NCBI RefSeq assembly: GCF_000428945.1
Contig: NZ_AUAX01000033.1
Span: 36,365 to 100,364 of the forward strand
Length of the DNA stretch: 64,000 bases
Origin: Hamadaea tsunoensis DSM 44101
GTDB taxonomy: Bacteria; Actinomycetota; Actinomycetes; Mycobacteriales; Micromonosporaceae
Direction of reading: 5' to 3'
In this document: one piece after another, positions 50,909 through 60,013 of the stretch
How the letters are laid out: every line of letters starts with the position of its first letter
Numbering within the stretch: position 1 is the first letter of the stretch
The notes under the pieces: model-generated
The model's input: the letters and a program-made list of their open reading frames with translations, nothing else
The model's database searches: none
What the model was told of the DNA's origin: nothing
Position numbers and translations under genes: made by a program

Positions 50909-52294
50909 GTGATCTGGAACGCCCCCGTGCGGCGCTGGCCCGCCCTCGTGGCCGCCGCAGGCCTGGTCCTTCCCCTCCTCAGCAGTCCCGCCGCGGCGGT
51001 TCCCCCAGCTCTCAGCTCAGCAGTACCGGGTAGCTCAGCCCTGCCGAGCAGCTCGGCCCAGCCGAACAGCTCTTCAGTGCCGGGCGCTTCGGCGGTACCC
51101 GCGCCCGGGGCCTCGCAAACAGCCGGGCAGCCGGCGTCCACTGCCGCCACAGCCACGGCTACCGCGCAGGGCACCGTGGCCTGCCCGCACGCGGTCGCGC
51201 CGCCGATGAAGCGCCCGCCCCGGCCGACTCCCTCGCCCGCGAGCGAGGACCGCCGGGTGATCGGCGGAGATCAGCTCGCGACACCGGGCCTGGCCCTGCC
51301 GACCGGCGTCCCGCAGCCGCCGGCGGTCACCGCGCTGTACTGGCTGGTCGCCGACCTCGACTCCGGCGCGGTCGTCGCGGCCTGCGGCGCGCACGAGGGC
51401 AGCCCGCCGGCGAGCGTACTGAAGCTGCTGCTCATCGAGACCTTCCTGGACAAGCTCGACCCGAAGCAGGTCGTCACCGTCACCCACGAGGATCTCGCGA
51501 TCAAGCCGGGCACCTCGCTCGTCGGCCTGGTCGAGGGCGGCCGGTACACCGTCGAGCAGTTGTGGCTCGGCCTGCTGCTGCAGTCCGGCAACGACGCGGC
51601 CAACGTGCTCGCCCGGCTCGGCGGTGGAGTCGGCGGCGGAACTGGTGGCAGGGCTGCCGGCATCCAGGCCATGAACGACGAGGCCGCCCGGCTCGGCGCG
51701 TACCAGACGCATGCGATCACGCCGTCCGGCCTGGACGGCGTCGGCCAGTTCACCAGCGTCTACGACCTCGCGCTCATCGCCCGGCAGGACTTCCGGAAGG
51801 AGACCTTCCGCCGCTACACCCTCACCAAGACCGCGCAGATGCCCGCGCAGGGCCCGAAGTACAAGGGCTTCCAGATCCAGAACGAGAACCAGCTGATCTT
51901 CAAGTACCCGGGCGCGCTCGGCGGCAAGACCGGCTTCACCGACCTGGCCCGGCACACCTACGTCGGTCTCGCCGAGCGCAACGGCCGCCGTCTCGTGGTC
52001 ACCCTGCTGGCCGGCGAACCCGCGCCGCTGCGCGGCTGGCAGCAGGGCGCCGCGCTGCTGAACTGGGCGTTCACCCTGCCCGCGGACGCGTCCGTGGGCC
52101 ACCTGGTCGAGCCGGGCGAGGTCGGCGCGAGCCCGTCGCCCACCGGCACCGCCGCGGCGATCGGCGCCCCCGTCGCCGCCGCCGCCACCGGCGACAGCCG
52201 GCTCGGGCCGCCGCTGTTCATCGCGAGCGCGTTCGTCCTGGCGGTCGCGCTGCTCGCGGGTCTGCTGCACCGCCGTCGGCGTGCCCGACGGTGA
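50909..52294 (+). CDS. D-alanyl-D-alanine carboxypeptidase (PBP5/DacC type)
   Basis: A 461-residue exported penicillin-binding protein that trims the terminal D-Ala of peptidoglycan stem peptides. Signal peptide 1-30; a Ser/Pro/Ala-rich linker to ~110; catalytic domain with SxxK as SVLK (ASVLKLLLIETFL), SxN as SGN (LLLQSGNDAANVLA) and KTG in LGGKTGFTDLARHTYVGL. A C-terminal membrane helix (LFIASAFVLAVALLAGLL) with a basic tail anchors it. GTG start. The 3' end overlaps the convergent methyltransferase by 77 bp. Confidence 0.92.
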   Translation: MIWNAPVRRWPALVAAAGLVLPLLSSPAAAVPPALSSAVPGSSALPSSSAQPNSSSVPGASAVPAPGASQTAGQPASTAATATATAQGTVACPHAVAPPMKRPPRPTPSPASEDRRVIGGDQLATPGLALPTGVPQPPAVTALYWLVADLDSGAVVAACGAHEGSPPASVLKLLLIETFLDKLDPKQVVTVTHEDLAIKPGTSLVGLVEGGRYTVEQLWLGLLLQSGNDAANVLARLGGGVGGGTGGRAAGIQAMNDEAARLGAYQTHAITPSGLDGVGQFTSVYDLALIARQDFRKETFRRYTLTKTAQMPAQGPKYKGFQIQNENQLIFKYPGALGGKTGFTDLARHTYVGLAERNGRRLVVTLLAGEPAPLRGWQQGAALLNWAFTLPADASVGHLVEPGEVGASPSPTGTAAAIGAPVAAAATGDSRLGPPLFIASAFVLAVALLAGLLHRRRRARR

Positions 52295-53066
52295 GCAGGT
52301 GCCCTGAGACCCCGAGCAGCGCCGGGTCCGCCTCGGTCAGCCGCACGGCATCGAGTACGCCCTGCGCCCGCTCGGGATCGTCCAGGTAGTCCCCGATGTC
52401 GCCGAGCAGCCAGGCCGCTCCTTCGACGGCGTACTGGCGGATGCCGGTGAGCCCGGCGGCGGCGGTCTCGGCGGCGATCTCCGACGGCTGATGCAGGTAC
52501 GCGACGGTGAAGTGGCCGTCGGGTGCCACGACACCGGTCGCGGTCGTCTCGGCCAGCCGGGCACGGCGGTCCGGCTCGAACCAGCCGCCCCGATTGAGCT
52601 GGTCGTGGAGGGCCGAGTACCGGTTGATCGTCGCGGCCACCACCAGACCGCCCGGCCGGACGGCGCGGACGGCCTCGGCCAGGCAACGCGCCCGGTCGGC
52701 CGGCTCGGTCAGGTGGTACAACGGCCCGAGCAGCAACACGACGTCGGCTTCATGATCATCGACGGCCAGCTTCCGGGCGTCGCCGAGCTCCGCCTCGATC
52801 CCGGGGATCCGGGCGGCCGCGGCCACGTGATCGGGTACGGGATCGATCAGGCGTACCTGCCAGCCGTCGGCCGCCAGCCACTCGGCGTGCACCCCGTCCC
52901 CGCCGCCCACGTCGAGCAGCCGCCCGGGCGGCTCGGGGAGGACCCGCCGCAGCACGTCCCGCGTACGCAGGAACTCCAGCCGGCCGACGCCCTGGCGCAG
53001 CCGCGTACGCTCGCCGCCCCGCTCGTAGTAGGCGCGGATCTCGGGTCGCAGCTCGGGGGTGTCCAT
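52218..53066 (-). CDS. Class I SAM-dependent methyltransferase
   Basis: A 282-residue protein. SAM motif I is RLLDVGGGDGVHAEWLAADGW, then VRLIDPVPDHVAAAARIPG and ADVVLLLGPLYHLTEPADR. The N-terminal RPEIRAYYERGGERTRLRQG is shared with small-molecule methyltransferases of actinobacteria. Substrate unknown. The C-terminal ~25 residues (DGGAADPRAARPPGR) are encoded antisense to the membrane tail of the carboxypeptidase gene and may be a read-on extension. Confidence 0.83.
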   Translation of the reverse strand: MDTPELRPEIRAYYERGGERTRLRQGVGRLEFLRTRDVLRRVLPEPPGRLLDVGGGDGVHAEWLAADGWQVRLIDPVPDHVAAAARIPGIEAELGDARKLAVDDHEADVVLLLGPLYHLTEPADRARCLAEAVRAVRPGGLVVAATINRYSALHDQLNRGGWFEPDRRARLAETTATGVVAPDGHFTVAYLHQPSEIAAETAAAGLTGIRQYAVEGAAWLLGDIGDYLDDPERAQGVLDAVRLTEADPALLGVSGHLLTVGHADGGAADPRAARPPGRTRSR

Positions 53067-53292
53067 CCGTCGATGATCGTTTCGTCCCCTGAACCGGGGC
53101 AACGCATTTCTTCGGCGGCCCCTGGACCTGGCCTGAACGCGTGGGGGAGGATCCTTCGCCCCGGCCGACAAAGCGGACATGGGATCTTCGTGATTACGAG
53201 GTTCTCTTGAGCTTGACCAGGCATTTCTTCGAGACTTCGTGGCCACCGTCGAGCCCGCACTGATCGACAACCGATCGAAGCTCCACCCGATC

Positions 53293-53315
53293 GAGCCGCG
53301 GCCTGGTCGCGGCTC
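53293..53315 (+). promoter_or_regulatory. Stem-loop in 5' region of Ser-rich protein gene
   Basis: GAGCCGCG (53293-53300) and CGCGGCTC (53308-53315) form a perfect 8-bp stem 30 bp before the start codon; could stabilise or control the mRNA. Confidence 0.45.
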
Positions 53316-53344
53316 AACCCCGATGGAGAAGGAGAACATTTCTC

Positions 53345-53908
53345 GTGGCTCACCTTTCGAAGAAGCGGATCGCGATCCTTGGTGCCGGCGGCGTCCTCGC
53401 CCTCGGCCTCGCCGCCCCCGCGGTGGCGTACGCCGCCGACTCGACCCCGTCCCCCTCGACGTCCTCGTCGTCCCAGTCCTCGTCGTCCCAGTCCTCGGCA
53501 TCGCAGTCTTCGGCATCGCAGTCTTCGTCGTCGCAGTCTTCGCAGTCGCCGTCCAGCCAGGCCGGGCACCGCGGAGCGGACCAGGGCGAGTTCGCCAAGG
53601 CCCTGGCCAAGGAACTCGGCGTCGACGAGCAGAAGGTGTCCGACGCCCTGACGAAGGTGCGCGAGCAGCTCAAGCCCCAGGGCGGGGATCAGAAGAGCGG
53701 CGATCGGAAGGGCGACCAGTCCCCGAAGCCCGACGCCGCCGACCGCGCCGCGAAGCTGAAGGAGCGGCTGGCCCAGGCGGTCAAGGACGGCAAGCTCACC
53801 CAGGCCGAGGCCGACGCGATCACGAAGGCGGCCGAGGCGGGCGTCCTGATGGGCGGCGGTGGCCCCGGCCACGGTGATGCCGCCAAGTCATCCGACACCA
53901 CCAAGTGA
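53345..53908 (+). CDS. Secreted protein with Ser/Gln repeat and helical domain
   Basis: A 187-residue exported protein: signal 1-30 (ILGAGGVLALGLAAPAVAYA), a 15-bp minisatellite giving SSQSS-type repeats at ~40-70, then a charged helical domain with two similar halves (FAKALAKELGVDEQKVSDAL; KLKERLAQAVKDGKLTQAEA). The second half resembles the short helical repeats seen in actinobacterial YckD-like and Clp-N-like exported proteins. Function unknown. GAGAAGGAGAAC precedes the GTG start. A 13-bp perfect terminator stem follows. Confidence 0.75.
   Translation: MAHLSKKRIAILGAGGVLALGLAAPAVAYAADSTPSPSTSSSSQSSSSQSSASQSSASQSSSSQSSQSPSSQAGHRGADQGEFAKALAKELGVDEQKVSDALTKVREQLKPQGGDQKSGDRKGDQSPKPDAADRAAKLKERLAQAVKDGKLTQAEADAITKAAEAGVLMGGGGPGHGDAAKSSDTTK
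53462..53536. repeat. 5 x 15 bp in-frame minisatellite
   Basis: Units such as TCCTCGTCGTCCCAG and TCTTCGGCATCGCAG; encodes the Ser/Gln spacer of the secreted protein. Confidence 0.85.
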
Positions 53909-53941
53909 TCCGATGCCGGCAAAATAATCCACTGTAGACAC

Positions 53942-53970
53942 GCGCCCGGCCCACGACGTGGGCCGGGCGC
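53942..53970 (+). terminator. Terminator hairpin
   Basis: GCGCCCGGCCCAC (53942-53954) pairs perfectly with 53958-53970 around a 3-nt loop, 33 bp after the Ser-rich protein gene. Confidence 0.85.
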
Positions 53971-54055
53971 TGTGGATCTCGGCGGTGTACATCCCCGCTG
54001 TTGTGAACCTCGGCGGTGTACATCCCCGTTGTTGTGGATCTCGGTGGTTTACAGG
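53971..54055. repeat. 31-bp tandem repeat reaching the stop of a small gene
   Basis: Units 53971-54001 and 54002-54032 plus a partial third (54033-54055). Each carries CGGCGGTGTACATCCCCG or a variant. The third includes the TAA stop of the leftward small gene (54049-54051), which is TAC in the other units. Confidence 0.75.
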
Positions 54056-54201
54056 TTGCCGAGCTGACGGGCCTGCCGGTGCCGCGCCTTGATGGCGATG
54101 CGCCGGGCCGTACGCGGTTTCGCACCCCTCGGTTCGAGGTCCCGCTCCGTCTGGACGTGCAGTTGCAGATACAGCTCGTTCATGCCGCGTGGATGGGTCA
54201 C
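54049..54201 (-). CDS. Small basic protein, unknown function
   Basis: A 50-residue protein from GTG at 54201 with a strong ribosome site (GAAGGGAG, 5-6 bp upstream). THPRGMNELYLQLHVQTERD starts it; the rest is very basic (KPRTARRIAIKARHRQARQL). No family recognised. The convincing ribosome site and codon pattern are the reasons for calling it. Possible nucleic-acid binder from charge alone. Confidence 0.55.
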   Translation of the reverse strand: MTHPRGMNELYLQLHVQTERDLEPRGAKPRTARRIAIKARHRQARQLGNL

Positions 54202-54307
54202 GCTGCTCCCTTCGTCACCGGAGGCAGACATTAGGGCAGGTCGCGGGCGTGACGCACTCGCAGTTCCGACCGATACCGCGCGATGGGGAACTCTGCTACT
54301 TTTATTT

Positions 54308-54375
54308 CACTGGAGGATTCAGCATTTCACTGGAGAGATCCAGCACCGGAGAGATCCAGCACTGGAAAGATCCGG
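54308..54375. repeat. 16-bp tandem repeat right after a stop codon
   Basis: CACTGGAGAGATCCAG (54328), CACCGGAGAGATCCAG (54344), CACTGGAAAGATCCGG (54360) and a 20-bp variant at 54308. The array ends 2 bp from the stop of the leftward lipoprotein gene. Confidence 0.8.
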
Positions 54376-54377
54376 AT

Positions 54378-55574
54378 TCACCAGACCGAGATCTCGTTGA
54401 GGATCGCCCCCGCGAACCCGAACCGGTCGTTGCGTACGCAGGCCAGCCGGGCCGTCTGAGCAGGCGCGATCCGGGCGATGTGAAGTCCTCCGCTGTCCGT
54501 CACGTTCCCCGCCCGGTGGAAGTGTGTCCCGTCTCCGGACAGCTCGACGATCGTCCCCTCGGTCAGGAACGGCGTGCGGTACGCGACGAGCGACACCGGC
54601 CGGGGCGTACCGAGGTCGACACAGATCCGATGCCGGGTGACCGTCGCACAGGACGACGTGGCGCACGGCGCGGCCACCACCGCGTTGGTGTCGAGATCGC
54701 CGTCGGTCAACGGGCACGGCATCGCCGCCGCCGTCAGGCGCCCACCCGGGTCGCCGAGCGAGCACGGATGTTCGCGCGACGGCGGCCCGCCCGCGGACGG
54801 CAGGGCGACGCTCCCGCTGTGGTACGCGAAATCCCCCTGGGCGATCTCCCCATCAGCGGGGCTTCTGGTACTCGCGACGACGATCAGCGCGGTCGGCAGG
54901 TCCTCGAACGGCCGCAGATCCAGCCGGGCGCTCGTCTCGCGGGTCGTGACGCCCGTCGGCTGCGGCGAGTCGGTGCCGGTGACCGTCCAGAGCGCGTAGT
55001 CGGCCCCGCCCGGGAATCCCGTCCAGGTGACGACCGCGCCGGTGTCGGCGGAGGTGTCGGCGCCGGTTGTGCGTACCGTGATCGAAGGCTCCCAGAAGCG
55101 CAGGTCCGGTACGCGTTGGCGGCCCTGCGCGCGGTCGAACGAGACGACCACCGCCGGCCCGGTCGCCTGGCCGGACTCGGCGGCGTGGCGGGCCGTCACG
55201 GTCACGTGCGGCACCGGCTTCATCTTGTCGGCGGGGAAGGCGTACTCGCCGGTGGGTTCGACCGTCGCGGAGACGGAGCGCGGGCAGAAGTCGGGGACCA
55301 GGCAGAAGAATCCCAGTGACACCACCGCGGCGCCGGTACGCACGATGTCCTCATCGGACAGTTGGAACGCGGTGACGGTGGACCTGGTGGCCGCACGGCC
55401 GTCCTGGCGCAGCACCCGCCCGTACAGCACGCCGGACGGTACGGGCTCCGGCGCCGCGCCGGTGGGCTCGGGGCCGGTGGGCATGTGCGGGGCGGTGCAA
55501 CCGGTGAGGGAGACAGCGGCCAGGGGCACGGCCAGGGGCACGGCCAGGAACACGGCGAGGAGGCGTCGCAGCAC
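54378..55574 (-). CDS. Lipoprotein with discoidin-like C-terminus
   Basis: A 398-residue lipoprotein: basic n-region and hydrophobic core (LLAVFLAVPLAVPLAAVSL) ending in lipobox LTGC. Residues ~45-140 look like a carboxypeptidase-regulatory fold (LYGRVLRQDGRAATRSTVTA), then a fibronectin-like part; the last ~130 residues resemble an F5/8-type (discoidin) beta sandwich ending AILNEISVW, usually sugar-binding. GTG at 55574 is preferred; GATAAT just upstream would fit a leaderless promoter. A GTG at 55601 is the alternative. Confidence 0.75.
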   Translation of the reverse strand: MLRRLLAVFLAVPLAVPLAAVSLTGCTAPHMPTGPEPTGAAPEPVPSGVLYGRVLRQDGRAATRSTVTAFQLSDEDIVRTGAAVVSLGFFCLVPDFCPRSVSATVEPTGEYAFPADKMKPVPHVTVTARHAAESGQATGPAVVVSFDRAQGRQRVPDLRFWEPSITVRTTGADTSADTGAVVTWTGFPGGADYALWTVTGTDSPQPTGVTTRETSARLDLRPFEDLPTALIVVASTRSPADGEIAQGDFAYHSGSVALPSAGGPPSREHPCSLGDPGGRLTAAAMPCPLTDGDLDTNAVVAAPCATSSCATVTRHRICVDLGTPRPVSLVAYRTPFLTEGTIVELSGDGTHFHRAGNVTDSGGLHIARIAPAQTARLACVRNDRFGFAGAILNEISVW

Positions 55575-55717
55575 GGCGCCGATTATCGCAAAAGCGGACA
55601 CTCCGAGCGCCGTACGCGCCCGCCGCGCGCATCTGTCCAGCTCGAAGGCCCCCTTCGGGGTCGGCGGATTCGGTGATCGAGCTTGGCGGATCGTTATTAC
55701 GGTTCTAAGCTTTCGGT

Positions 55718-55981
55718 ATGAGCGGCACGGAACGCACCTCGGTCAGCCTGCCCATGGACCTCGCCGAGTACGCGAGGGCGAAGGGCAAGGGCAACACGTC
55801 GAGCTACATCGCCGACCTCATCGAGCGGGACCGCAAGCGGGACACCCTGCTGGCCATGTTCTCCCGGCACGGCTACACCGGCGACAAGCAGGTCACCGAC
55901 GACGGAGCGGCCACGATGGCGGCCCGTCTCCGGGACCGGAAGCGGCAGGCCGCGGCTCAGCGCGAGCACAAGGCCGCATGA
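55718..55981 (+). CDS. Ribbon-helix-helix-type antitoxin-like protein
   Basis: An 87-residue protein. RTSVSLPMDLAEYARAKGKG plus NTSSYIADLIERDRKR fits a MetJ/Arc-type ribbon-helix-helix DNA-binding domain, and the basic C-terminal helix (AARLRDRKRQAAAQREHKAA) would contact the partner. The downstream gene starts at ATGA overlapping its stop. Organisation is that of a VapBC-like pair. Confidence 0.78.
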   Translation: MSGTERTSVSLPMDLAEYARAKGKGNTSSYIADLIERDRKRDTLLAMFSRHGYTGDKQVTDDGAATMAARLRDRKRQAAAQREHKAA

Positions 55982-56370
55982 ACGTCTCGATCGTGCTCGA
56001 CACCTCGGCGGTGCTGGCGTACGCCAGCCTGGACGGGGTGGCCGTCGGGGAGCTGATCTACACCGTTCAAGAGTCGGGAGCCATGGTCGGCATCCCCGCA
56101 CTGGTGCTGGTCGACGCATGGCCGGAGCTGGACGATGCCCAGCGCGCGATCGTGACCGACCTCTACTCGCAGGACGGCGGTCCGGTCGTCGTGCTGCCGC
56201 TCGACGAGACCGCCGTTCCTCCGGTGTCGGCGTTGGCCGGGCAGGTCGGTCACGCCACCGCGCACGTGGTGGCCTCGATCCTCGCGCACGGGGAGTCGAC
56301 GCTCGCCACCTACGAGCCCGGCCGGGTCAAGGGCCTGGTCGACCCCTACGACGTCCTCGAACTGTCGTGA
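55978..56370 (+). CDS. PIN-like protein, possible degenerate VapC toxin
   Basis: A 130-residue protein. VLDTSAVLAYASLDG carries the first conserved Asp of PIN RNases. Later segments GHATAHVVASILAHGESTLA and TYEPGRV sit where PIN domains usually have DALxxATA and an LVTxD aspartate; those acidic residues are not obvious. It may be an inactive or divergent member. It is translationally coupled to the antitoxin-like gene (ATGA). Confidence 0.7.
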   Translation: MNVSIVLDTSAVLAYASLDGVAVGELIYTVQESGAMVGIPALVLVDAWPELDDAQRAIVTDLYSQDGGPVVVLPLDETAVPPVSALAGQVGHATAHVVASILAHGESTLATYEPGRVKGLVDPYDVLELS

Positions 56371-56391
56371 CATCCCGCTCCTGGACGGCTT

Positions 56392-57270
56392 CTAGCTGAC
56401 CGGGCGGGGGCTCAGGCCGACCGCCCGCGCCACCTCCGCCAATGCCCCGATGTGCCCTTCGAGTCCGGTGAACCCGGCGCCCATCGTGTTGACCGAGACG
56501 TGCGTCGCCCCCGCCTTCCACCAGCGCGCGATCGCGCGGGCCGCCCCGTCGGCGCCGCCGGCGACGCTGACCCGCCCTTCCATGCCCAGCAGTTCCGGGT
56601 CGCGCCCGGCCTCCTCGGCCGCGCGGTGCACGATCTCGCGCGCCTCCGCCAGCCCGGCGTCCGGCTGCACCTGCGGGAACCAGCCGTCGGCGATCCGGCC
56701 CGCGCGGCGCAGCGCCGGGGCCGTGTTCGCGCCCAGCCACACCGGGATCGGCCGCTGCACGGGCAGCGGCTTCAGCCCGGCCCCGGTCACCTTCTCGTAC
56801 GCGCCGTCGAACGTCACCGACCGCTGCGTCCACAGCAGACGGAGCAGCTCCACCTGCTCGGAGATGCGCCGGCCGCGGTCGCCGAAGTCCTTGCCGAGCG
56901 CTTCGTACTCCACCTCGTTCCAGCCCAGACCCACCCCGAGGCGTACGCGGCCGCCGGTCAGCACGTCGAGCTCGGCGGCCTGCTTGGCGACGAGCACCGT
57001 CTGGCGCTGCGGCAGGATGATGATCCCGGTGACGAGTTCCATGGCCGTGATCGCGGCGAGGTAGCCGAACAGGACCATCGGCTCGTGGAACGTCGTGTCG
57101 ATGTCGTACGGCCCCGACCAGCCCGGATGCGCCGCCGGATCCGCCCCGACCACGTGATCGTAGGCGAGCACGTGGCCGTAGCCGAGCTCCTCGGCGGCCG
57201 CCGCGTACGCACGGACGGCCACGGGGTCGGCACCGATCTCGGTCTGCGGGAAGACGACTCCGATGTTCAC
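56392..57270 (-). CDS. LLM-class F420-dependent oxidoreductase
   Basis: A 292-residue luciferase-like protein: NIGVVFPQTEIGADPVAVRA, ELGYGHVLAYDHVVGAD, LLTGGRVRLGVGLGWNEVEYEALG (with L from DVLTGG) and VWLGANTAPALRRAGRIADGWFPQV. These are typical of the F420-dependent TIGR03619-like group. Substrate unknown. The GTG start at 57270 keeps the usual short N-terminus. Not in an obvious operon. Confidence 0.9.
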   Translation of the reverse strand: MNIGVVFPQTEIGADPVAVRAYAAAAEELGYGHVLAYDHVVGADPAAHPGWSGPYDIDTTFHEPMVLFGYLAAITAMELVTGIIILPQRQTVLVAKQAAELDVLTGGRVRLGVGLGWNEVEYEALGKDFGDRGRRISEQVELLRLLWTQRSVTFDGAYEKVTGAGLKPLPVQRPIPVWLGANTAPALRRAGRIADGWFPQVQPDAGLAEAREIVHRAAEEAGRDPELLGMEGRVSVAGGADGAARAIARWWKAGATHVSVNTMGAGFTGLEGHIGALAEVARAVGLSPRPVS

Positions 57271-57324
57271 GCGGTCAGCGTACCGAGGCGGGCGGCGGCT
57301 GCCCCGGAAAGGCTCGGTCCGACC

Positions 57325-57337
57325 CCGAAACTTTCGG
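57325..57337. promoter_or_regulatory. Palindromic CGAAA-type site upstream of xylanase
   Basis: CCGAAACTTTCGG, a 13-bp palindrome with central C. CGAAA/TTTCG elements of this form are known upstream of actinomycete xylanase genes. TCGAAAG at 57373 may be a half-site. Confidence 0.6.
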
Positions 57338-57469
57338 AACGTCACGTGCCGATCTGAGCCTCCGAACTGACTCGAAAGTGGACGGTGTGGCCCGGTAGAT
57401 CTCGCTTTCTGCTGGAGAAATGTCTCCCGGCCGTGCTAGCTGGGACTTCCGCGCTTCTTCCGGAAATTG

Positions 57470-57498
57470 TTGACAACAGCGGCGAGCGCTCCAATACT
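57470..57498 (+). promoter_or_regulatory. Xylanase promoter with LacI-type core in the spacer
   Basis: TTGACA (57470-57475), 17-bp spacer, AATACT (57493-57498). The spacer contains GAGCGCTC (57484-57491), the core of the LacI operator at 29713, so a LacI-type repressor would block polymerase directly. Confidence 0.65.
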
Positions 57499-57512
57499 TC
57501 CACCATCGATGA

Positions 57513-58790
<1,278 letters not shown>

Positions 58791-58803
58791 TTCCCTCCTG
58801 ACC

Positions 58804-58838
58804 GGCGCCCCCCGCGAGCTGTCGACGCGGGTGGCGCC
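58804..58838 (+). terminator. Terminator after xylanase
   Basis: GGCGCC plus CCCGCG (58804-58809, 58811-58816) pair with CGCGGG plus GGCGCC (58826-58831, 58833-58838) with one mismatch; loop 9 nt; 13 bp after the stop. Confidence 0.75.
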
Positions 58839-58942
58839 GCTGCGGAAGCCTGATGCCACGGGCTGCTGACGGCCCGCCACAGTGGATATGCTCGGATCGG
58901 CCGCCGTCACCGGCCTGCCCGGCGGATCCGAGAGGTGTTGCG

Positions 58943-59926
58943 ATGACCGCCCCCGATCCGCAGCGCATTCTCCAGTACGCCAACGGTTTCATGGCCGCCC
59001 AGTACGTGATGGTGGCCGCCGAGACCGGTGTCTTCGCGCAGCTCGGCGGAACCGGTCCGCAGGGGCTCGGCCTGGAAGAGATCGCCGGCCGGTGCGGGCT
59101 GCCGACGCGTACCACCCGGCTGCTCATCGATGCGCTGGCGCAGCTCGGGCTGGTCGAGCGCGACGGCGACCGGTACCGCAACGCGCCCGACGCGGAGGCG
59201 TTCCTGACCGGACGCGGCCCCGCCGATGTCCGTCCGCTGCTGCACTACTTCCACGCCGTCAGCTTCCCCGGCTGGGTCGACGCCCTCCGCGCGTTCCGCA
59301 CCGGCGAAGGCGTACGCGCGCCGTTGACCGCCGCGCAGACTCAGGCGTACGAGGAAGGGATAGCGACGGTGACGGCACCCGCGGCGAGGGAGCTGGCCGC
59401 GACCGTCGATTTCGGACAGAGCCGGCGAGTGCTGGACGTGGGCGGGGGAGCGGGCATGTTCCTCACCGCGATCCTGGACCGCCACCCGCATCTGACCGGT
59501 ACGCTGCTCGACCTGCCCGCCATGGCCGACCTGGTCAGGCCCCGGCTGGCCGCCGGCCCGCTGGCCGGCCGGGTCGAGGTGGTGGGGCGCGACATGCTGG
59601 GTGATCCCATCCCGGCCGGCCACGACGTGGTGGTGCTGGCCAACGTGCTGCACCTGCTCCCGCCGGACCGCAACCGGACCCTGCTGGCGCGGCTGCGGCC
59701 GGCGGTCGAGCCGGGTGCCCGGCTGCTGCTGGTGGACTGGTGGTTGGACCCGGTGGCGCCGCACCGCCGGACCGTGATGGTGGCCGGCGAGTTCCTCACC
59801 GTCGGCGGCGGTGACGTCTACCGGGTCGACGAGGCGGCCGACTGGCTCGCCGAGACCGGATGGCGGGCCGACGGCCTGACCCCGCTGTCCGGGCCGATGG
59901 GCCTGGTCACCGCGTACGCGCAGTGA
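58943..59926 (+). CDS. O-methyltransferase (AcNAP/plant-type)
   Basis: A 327-residue protein. The N-terminal winged-helix dimerisation domain (LEEIAGRCGLPTRTTRLLIDALAQLGLVERDGDRYRNAP) and the SAM fold RVLDVGGGAGMFLTAILDRHP, VVGRDMLGDPIPAGHDVVVL and VEPGARLLLVDWWLDP are those of small-molecule O-methyltransferases for phenolics or polyketides. No biosynthetic cluster surrounds it. AGAGGTG precedes the ATG. Its last codons begin a 19-bp tandem repeat that duplicates the stop. Confidence 0.9.
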   Translation: MTAPDPQRILQYANGFMAAQYVMVAAETGVFAQLGGTGPQGLGLEEIAGRCGLPTRTTRLLIDALAQLGLVERDGDRYRNAPDAEAFLTGRGPADVRPLLHYFHAVSFPGWVDALRAFRTGEGVRAPLTAAQTQAYEEGIATVTAPAARELAATVDFGQSRRVLDVGGGAGMFLTAILDRHPHLTGTLLDLPAMADLVRPRLAAGPLAGRVEVVGRDMLGDPIPAGHDVVVLANVLHLLPPDRNRTLLARLRPAVEPGARLLLVDWWLDPVAPHRRTVMVAGEFLTVGGGDVYRVDEAADWLAETGWRADGLTPLSGPMGLVTAYAQ

Positions 59927-59986
59927 CGCCGCGTACGCGCAGTGACGCCGCGTACGCGCGGTGACGCCGGGTACGCGCAGTGACAC
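59911..59986. repeat. 4 x 19 bp tandem repeat starting in a gene's last codons
   Basis: Unit CGCGTACGCGCAGTGACGC at 59911, 59930, 59949 and 59968 (the last two slightly changed). The TGA in unit 1 is the methyltransferase stop. Each unit carries the GCGTACGC-type octamer or a variant. Confidence 0.85.
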
Positions 59987-60013
59987 CGGTACCGCACAGG
60001 AGCCATGACCGCG

